DNA of 8,977 nucleotides, from positions 1 through 8,977 of the forward strand of contig JAGCNK010000099.1 of the NCBI GenBank assembly GCA_017645985.1, written 5' to 3'. The stretch comes from Bacteroidales bacterium. GTDB lineage: Bacteria; Bacteroidota; Bacteroidia; Bacteroidales; UBA3824. The first letter of the stretch is position 1, and the number at the start of each line of letters is the position of its first letter. The notes under the pieces were generated by a model that did no database searches, had not been told where the DNA came from, and worked only from the letters and a program-made list of their open reading frames with translations. The translations under genes and the position numbers were made by a program. Below are positions 6,316 through 8,977 of this stretch, piece after piece.

Positions 6316-6753
6316 ATGCGACACCTTATATTATATATGGCGGCAGCAACCCTGATGGCGGCAGCATGCACAAGCCAGCCCAACGGCGGCAGCAGCAGCG
6401 CCGGCACCACCACCGAAGCCGTGGACTCTGCACTCAAAGGCAGTTTCAAGTTCGACACCACAGTGTACAACTTCGGCACCCTGCTCGAAGGCGAACAGGT
6501 AAGCCACGAGTTCGGCTACACCAACGTGGGCGACGCCGACATAGTGATTTCAAAGATAGAGACATCGTGCGGCTGCACAGTGCCCGAATACGACAAAGAC
6601 CCCGTGAAACCCGGCGAACGTGGCTCGGTACGCGTAAGGTTCGACTCCAACGGCAAAGGCGGCACGCAGTACAAGACCATCCGCATATTCTCCAACAGCA
6701 AGGAAGACATCTTTGAGCTGGTGATCACAGGCGAAGTTAAAAACGAATTATAA
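6316..6753 (+). CDS. DUF1573 domain lipoprotein
   Basis: A 145-residue envelope lipoprotein of unknown function. The signal sequence MRHLILYMAAATLMAAAC carries a lipobox-like end with Cys18 as the probable lipidated residue, followed by a Gly/Ser/Thr-rich linker (to about 41). Residues about 46-143 form a DUF1573 domain, an Ig-like fold of the ASPM/SPD-2/Hydin kind: FDTTVYNFGTLLEGEQVSHE, the characteristic S-C-G-C-T (Cys85, Cys87), and the closing strand ELVITGEV. It lies between nusB and yajC, 12 bases after the former and 21 before the latter, so it is almost certainly cotranscribed. This neighbourhood is familiar in Bacteroidetes from memory and may indicate a link to protein export or envelope assembly, but no activity can be read from the sequence. 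Confidence 0.88.
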   Translation: MRHLILYMAAATLMAAACTSQPNGGSSSAGTTTEAVDSALKGSFKFDTTVYNFGTLLEGEQVSHEFGYTNVGDADIVISKIETSCGCTVPEYDKDPVKPGERGSVRVRFDSNGKGGTQYKTIRIFSNSKEDIFELVITGEVKNEL

Positions 6754-6774
6754 ACCCCATAAACACATACAGCA

Positions 6775-7110
6775 ATGAACACTCTTTTGACAATACTTAC
6801 AGCCACCACCGGCGCGGCTGGCGAACAACCCCAGGGTATGAACTTCTCGTTCATCATCATGATCGTGGCAATGATGGCAGTATTCTATTTCTTTATGATA
6901 CGTCCCCAGCAGAAACGCCAGAAAGAACTGGCACAATTCCGCAGCGAGCTCAAGCAGGGCGACAAGATCGTAACCATTGGCGGCATCCACGGCATCGTGC
7001 AGTCGGTAAACGACAGCACCATCATCGTGGCCATCTCCGAAGGCGTAAACGTAAGCTTTGAAAAGTCGGCCATAATCAAAGACACCACCGACTTGCCCCA
7101 GCAGCAGTAG
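6775..7110 (+). CDS. yajC: Preprotein translocase subunit YajC
   Basis: A 111-residue inner-membrane protein that associates with SecD-SecF and the SecYEG channel; it is an accessory and usually dispensable. A short N-terminal tail precedes one membrane helix at about 24-42 (FSFIIMIVAMMAVFYFFMI). Then comes the family signature RPQQKRQKE and the cytoplasmic domain LKQGDKIVTIGGIHGIVQSV ... VNVSFEKSAI. Length and order match the family. Last gene of the nusB operon. The C terminus ends in QQQ-TAG, and the next base begins a 7-bp repeat array. ATG at 6775 gives the usual short N-terminal tail; a second Met at residue 22 is possible but less likely. Confidence 0.95.
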   Translation: MNTLLTILTATTGAAGEQPQGMNFSFIIMIVAMMAVFYFFMIRPQQKRQKELAQFRSELKQGDKIVTIGGIHGIVQSVNDSTIIVAISEGVNVSFEKSAIIKDTTDLPQQQ

Positions 7111-7173
7111 ATAATGCATAATGCACAATGCATAATGCATAATGCATAATGCACAATGCGTAATGCACAATAA
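7111..7173. repeat. A+T-rich 7-bp repeat array, ATAATGC orientation, starting at the yajC stop codon
   Basis: Eight full units follow the TAG at 7108-7110 without a gap: ATAATGC twice, ACAATGC, ATAATGC three times, ACAATGC, GTAATGC, then ACAATAA. Variation is confined to the first two bases of the unit. The orientation is the same as at 2688-2742 and opposite to 7234-7336 on the other side of the hairpin. The whole gap 7111-7437 holds this array, the terminator at 7181-7215, the inverted-orientation array and a promoter; no gene is convincing in it. Confidence 0.9.
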
Positions 7174-7180
7174 TTTTTTT

Positions 7181-7215
7181 GTAGGGATGCGGCACGCCGC
7201 GTCCCTATATTTTTT
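7181..7215 (+). terminator. Rho-independent terminator after yajC (GTAGGGATG dyad family)
   Basis: GTAGGGATGCGGC (7181-7193) pairs with GCCGCGTCCCTAT (7196-7208) across all 13 positions, two of them G-T wobbles in opposite sense, with AC at the centre. ATATTTTTT follows (to 7215). A T run (7174-7180) directly precedes the stem. This is the same layout as 2773-2807: T run, GTAGRGA..G stem, almost no loop, T run. It would end the nusB operon transcript. Confidence 0.8.
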
Positions 7216-7233
7216 GTGTGTGGATAATTATTC

Positions 7234-7336
7234 ATTATGAAGTAATAATTATGAATTATGCATTATGAATTATGCATTACAAATTACGGCGTACAAAAAG
7301 TACTATGAATTATGAATTTTGCATTACGCATTGTAT
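7234..7336. repeat. A+T-rich 7-bp repeat array, ATTATGA/ATTATGC orientation, with an interruption
   Basis: In-phase units include ATTATGA (7234), ATTATGA (7248), ATTATGC (7255), ATTATGA (7262), ATTATGC (7269), ATTACAA, ATTACGG, and after an interruption at about 7290-7304 ATTATGA (7309), ATTTTGC, ATTACGC, ATTGTAT. The interruption contains GTAC-AAAAA-GTAC, a small dyad. Together with 7111-7173 it forms a long imperfect inverted repeat around the terminator hairpin. Confidence 0.75.
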
Positions 7337-7378
7337 AATGGTCTTAATCAAAACTTTGCGAATGTTTAACGCCTTTTG

Positions 7379-7410
7379 TTTGGGCAGGTGGCAAAAACGC
7401 CGTTACTTTG
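7379..7410 (+). promoter_or_regulatory. Bacteroidetes-type promoter for the lysozyme-like gene
   Basis: TTTG at 7379-7382 is followed after 20 bases by TTACTTTG at 7403-7410, which matches TAnnTTTG except for its second base. Transcription would start near 7417, about 20 bases before the ATG at 7438. This makes an in-frame TTG at 7408, inside the -7 box, impossible as the start codon of this transcript. Confidence 0.65.
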
Positions 7411-7437
7411 CAGCCGTTTAACCAGACAAACAAAACG

Positions 7438-8067
7438 ATGAATAACCTATTAAAAACCGGCGCTGTGGTGTTAGCGCTGACATTTGCCAACACAGGAGGA
7501 AACCTGATGTCGGAACAAGCTGAAAACCTCAGATTTGAAAACTTTACAGCAGACCCGTTCGACCTAGAATCAGCCCTCAATGCCAGCTGGCATAAAAACT
7601 ACGAAGAAGTTATAGCATTTATCAAACACCACGAAGGATTTGCCGACGGACGCGCCTACCGCTGCGCCTCTGGCAACCTCACAATCGGCTACGGCCACAT
7701 TATCCGCAAGGGCGAGCACTTTCCCGCCCAGATCACCAAAGAACAGGCAGACAGCCTGCTTAGAAGCGACTTCCGCCAGGCAATCCGCACAGCGGAAAAA
7801 CTCACCGCCCTCAAAGGCAGCCGCAAGTTAGCTGTGGCACACTTCATCTTCAGCAAAGGCTGCGGAGCATTCACCCGCAGCACCCTCCGCAAAGAAATAG
7901 CCCTCAACGGCGACATCGACCGCGAATTCATGCGCTGGTGCTGGTACACCAAACCCGGAACCAAGCAGAAGGTAAAGAGCAAAGTGGCTGAAGGCATCTC
8001 AAGATGGGAATGCAAGATGTGGCACCGCGACGACAACCTATATTCTTGGGGAAGGTTCTTTAAATAA
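7438..8067 (+). CDS. Secreted GH24 (phage-type) lysozyme-like protein
   Basis: A 209-residue predicted muramidase that would cut the beta-1,4 bond between N-acetylmuramic acid and N-acetylglucosamine in peptidoglycan. Residues 1 to about 20 (MNNLLKTGAVVLALTFANTG) look like a signal peptide, so it should act in the periplasm or outside. A linker runs to about 52. The GH24 domain starts at about 55: catalytic Glu66 in HHEGF, then YRC (Cys76), then TIGYGH with Thr82. The usual Glu-Asp-Thr triad therefore reads Glu-Cys-Thr, with one extra residue between Glu and Cys. In T4 lysozyme a Cys at the Asp20 position is known to keep activity, and YRC-type GH24 enzymes are common, so activity is plausible. 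Later features are a helical region with AVAHFIFSKGCGAF and the closing GISRWECKMW. The ATG at 7438 is preferred to an upstream in-frame TTG at 7408 that overlaps the promoter. Single-gene unit with a terminator at 8089-8125. No other phage genes are near. Confidence 0.88.
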   Translation: MNNLLKTGAVVLALTFANTGGNLMSEQAENLRFENFTADPFDLESALNASWHKNYEEVIAFIKHHEGFADGRAYRCASGNLTIGYGHIIRKGEHFPAQITKEQADSLLRSDFRQAIRTAEKLTALKGSRKLAVAHFIFSKGCGAFTRSTLRKEIALNGDIDREFMRWCWYTKPGTKQKVKSKVAEGISRWECKMWHRDDNLYSWGRFFK

Positions 8068-8088
8068 AGATACACGAATTGATGTAAC

Positions 8089-8125
8089 AAAATAAGCACG
8101 CCTTACGACGTGCTTATTTTTTTTT
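8089..8125. terminator. Bidirectional terminator between convergent genes
   Basis: AATAAGCACG (8091-8100) and CGTGCTTATT (8109-8118) form a perfect 10-bp stem, extendable by two A-T pairs, around CCTTACGA. Nine T residues run from 8117 to 8125 for the rightward lysozyme gene (stop at 8067). The A run on the left gives a T run for the leftward gene, whose stop is at 8133-8135, eight bases away. Confidence 0.9.
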
Positions 8126-8132
8126 ATGTTTT

Positions 8133-8977
8133 TTAAAGCTTTTCAGCAAAGAGTACCACATCGCCGTCCTGAATGTTGTGCAGGTTGTCGATGCCGTCGA
8201 TTACCGAGGCGAACACGGTGCTGAGATAGCTTGTGGAGGCGTCGGGCATAAGCGAAATGTACCATTTGTTTGAATACACGTTCATATCTGTGTTGGGCGC
8301 GAGCGCCACGCATCCCTCGGTAACGCCACCATAAAACGGTTCACATGGAATAACCACCTCGCGGGTCTGCTCAAACTCCGACAGGCTGCCGTCGTTTGCC
8401 ACAGTGCCTGGCGAACGGAAGAAGAGCGTAGTGTTGTTGAAATATCCACATTCCACCAACTTGAGGAAATACTGCACAGCCACTGGAGCATTGTTGACCC
8501 TGAGCTGCAGCACGATGTCGCCGCGCGAAGTCTTAAGCTTGACACGCTGTTCGGGGTCGATATTCTTGATATAGTCCCAGTCGGGCATCACGGTGGTAGA
8601 CGGTCCGTTGTACTCTATCTCCTGACCGTTGACAGTCTTGATAGCATAGAGAATCATGCGGTAGTATTTCTCGTCCTCAGGGAGGCTGCACTTGTCGAGA
8701 GCCTGGTTGAGGAAATAAGTGTTGCCCACAAAGAGCGAGAACTTGTCGTAATACTGCGCTATGGTGTATGCGGCAAGGGCTGCGGTTTCGGCAGTGCCAC
8801 GCACCACCGTTTTGCGGAATATCTCGTAAAACTCCTTGTAGAGCGAAGCGTTGCCCTCCTTCACCCTCCTGCGGCTTTCGGCGTCGAACTCGGGCAGCTC
8901 AAACATAGCTATAAGCGCACGCAGCGCCGACATGCGGGTGACACGGTTTTCGGAATATAGGATGTCCCACTCCACAA
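8133..8977 (-). CDS. Cyclophilin-type peptidylprolyl isomerase-like protein with N-terminal helical repeats, 5' end outside window
   Basis: The frame is open to the right edge and the stop TAA is the complement of 8133-8135. A GTG at the complement of 8973-8975 is in frame, but the product there is already mid-domain, so the gene almost certainly continues outside. The first about 110 visible residues are helical, HEAT-like (MSALRALIAMFELPEF, TAETAALAAYTIAQYYDKF). From about residue 142 a cyclophilin fold follows: VKLKTSRGDIVLQLRVNNAP, VAVQYFLKLVECGYFNNT, FFRSPG ... ANDG, GCVALAP, and YLSTVFASVIDGIDNL. Cyclophilins catalyse prolyl cis-trans isomerisation during protein folding, here probably in the envelope. 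The catalytic Arg may be kept (FFR), but the Gln of QGGD, the Phe of the FF pair and the Trp/His region appear replaced, so activity is doubtful. HEAT plus PPIase architecture is known in Bacteroidetes. Convergent with the lysozyme gene. Confidence 0.85.
   Translation of the reverse strand, partial: VEWDILYSENRVTRMSALRALIAMFELPEFDAESRRRVKEGNASLYKEFYEIFRKTVVRGTAETAALAAYTIAQYYDKFSLFVGNTYFLNQALDKCSLPEDEKYYRMILYAIKTVNGQEIEYNGPSTTVMPDWDYIKNIDPEQRVKLKTSRGDIVLQLRVNNAPVAVQYFLKLVECGYFNNTTLFFRSPGTVANDGSLSEFEQTREVVIPCEPFYGGVTEGCVALAPNTDMNVYSNKWYISLMPDASTSYLSTVFASVIDGIDNLHNIQDGDVVLFAEKL

Noticed and set aside
5680..6324. Leftward 214-codon open frame opposite nusB
   Set aside because: It is the antisense shadow of a well-supported NusB gene, with a composition unlike a real protein (very rich in V, L, H and C) and no promoter.
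6036..6716. Rightward 226-codon frame overlapping nusB and the DUF1573 gene
   Set aside because: Rich in Arg, His and Gln, as typical of an off-frame reading, and it crosses two recognised genes.
6748..7235. Leftward open frames of 140 and 116 codons opposite yajC
   Set aside because: They owe their length to the stop-free strand of the 7-bp array (repeated C-I-M-H-Y-A) and to shadow reading of yajC.
7111..7345. Short direct repeats that could suggest a CRISPR array
   Set aside because: Units are 7 bp with no spacers between them, and no cas gene is present.
7350..7360. Second possible promoter box around AAACTTTG
   Set aside because: Only TTTG matches, without a TA at the right distance, and the 7379-7410 pair fits much better.
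7438..8067. Prophage remnant suggested by a phage-type lysozyme
   Set aside because: The protein has a signal peptide, its own promoter and terminator, and no structural, lysis or integrase genes nearby.

Overview
The window looks like chromosomal DNA from a member of the Bacteroidales (Prevotella- or Muribaculaceae-like). Four gene starts are preceded by the Bacteroidetes-type -7 promoter box TAnnTTTG, and no start has a Shine-Dalgarno sequence. The encoded proteins fit: BspA-type surface proteins with T9SS-like C-terminal domains, a long NusB, a DUF1573 lipoprotein and a YajC. Genus cannot be assigned from this sequence alone.

Bases 1-5174 are a surface-protein island. It holds the tail of one gene (1-131), a 741-residue BspA/DUF285 leucine-rich-repeat protein (462-2687), and a 745-residue glycine-rich repeat protein with InlB-type repeats (2937-5174). 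All three read rightwards and end in the same kind of roughly 70-residue C-terminal domain, so they look like different exposed scaffolds carried on one export or anchoring module.

Bases 5341-7110 are a housekeeping operon: nusB, a DUF1573 lipoprotein, then yajC, with gaps of 12 and 21 bp. They serve transcription antitermination, an envelope function that is not known, and a SecDF-associated membrane protein. After it come a secreted GH24 lysozyme-like gene (7438-8067) with its own promoter, a terminator shared by two convergent genes (8089-8125), and the 3' part of a leftward HEAT-repeat/cyclophilin gene that runs off the right edge (8133-8977).

The most unusual content lies between genes. 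A 7-bp A+T-rich repeat recurs in four intergenic regions. In the TAATGCA orientation it begins immediately after two stop codons; in the inverted orientation (ATTATGC/ATTATGA) it leads up to promoters. G+C-rich hairpins or terminators lie between or beside these arrays. A separate 56-bp palindromic tandem repeat sits at 169-280. I see no CRISPR array, tRNA, rRNA, transposase or clear new defence system.
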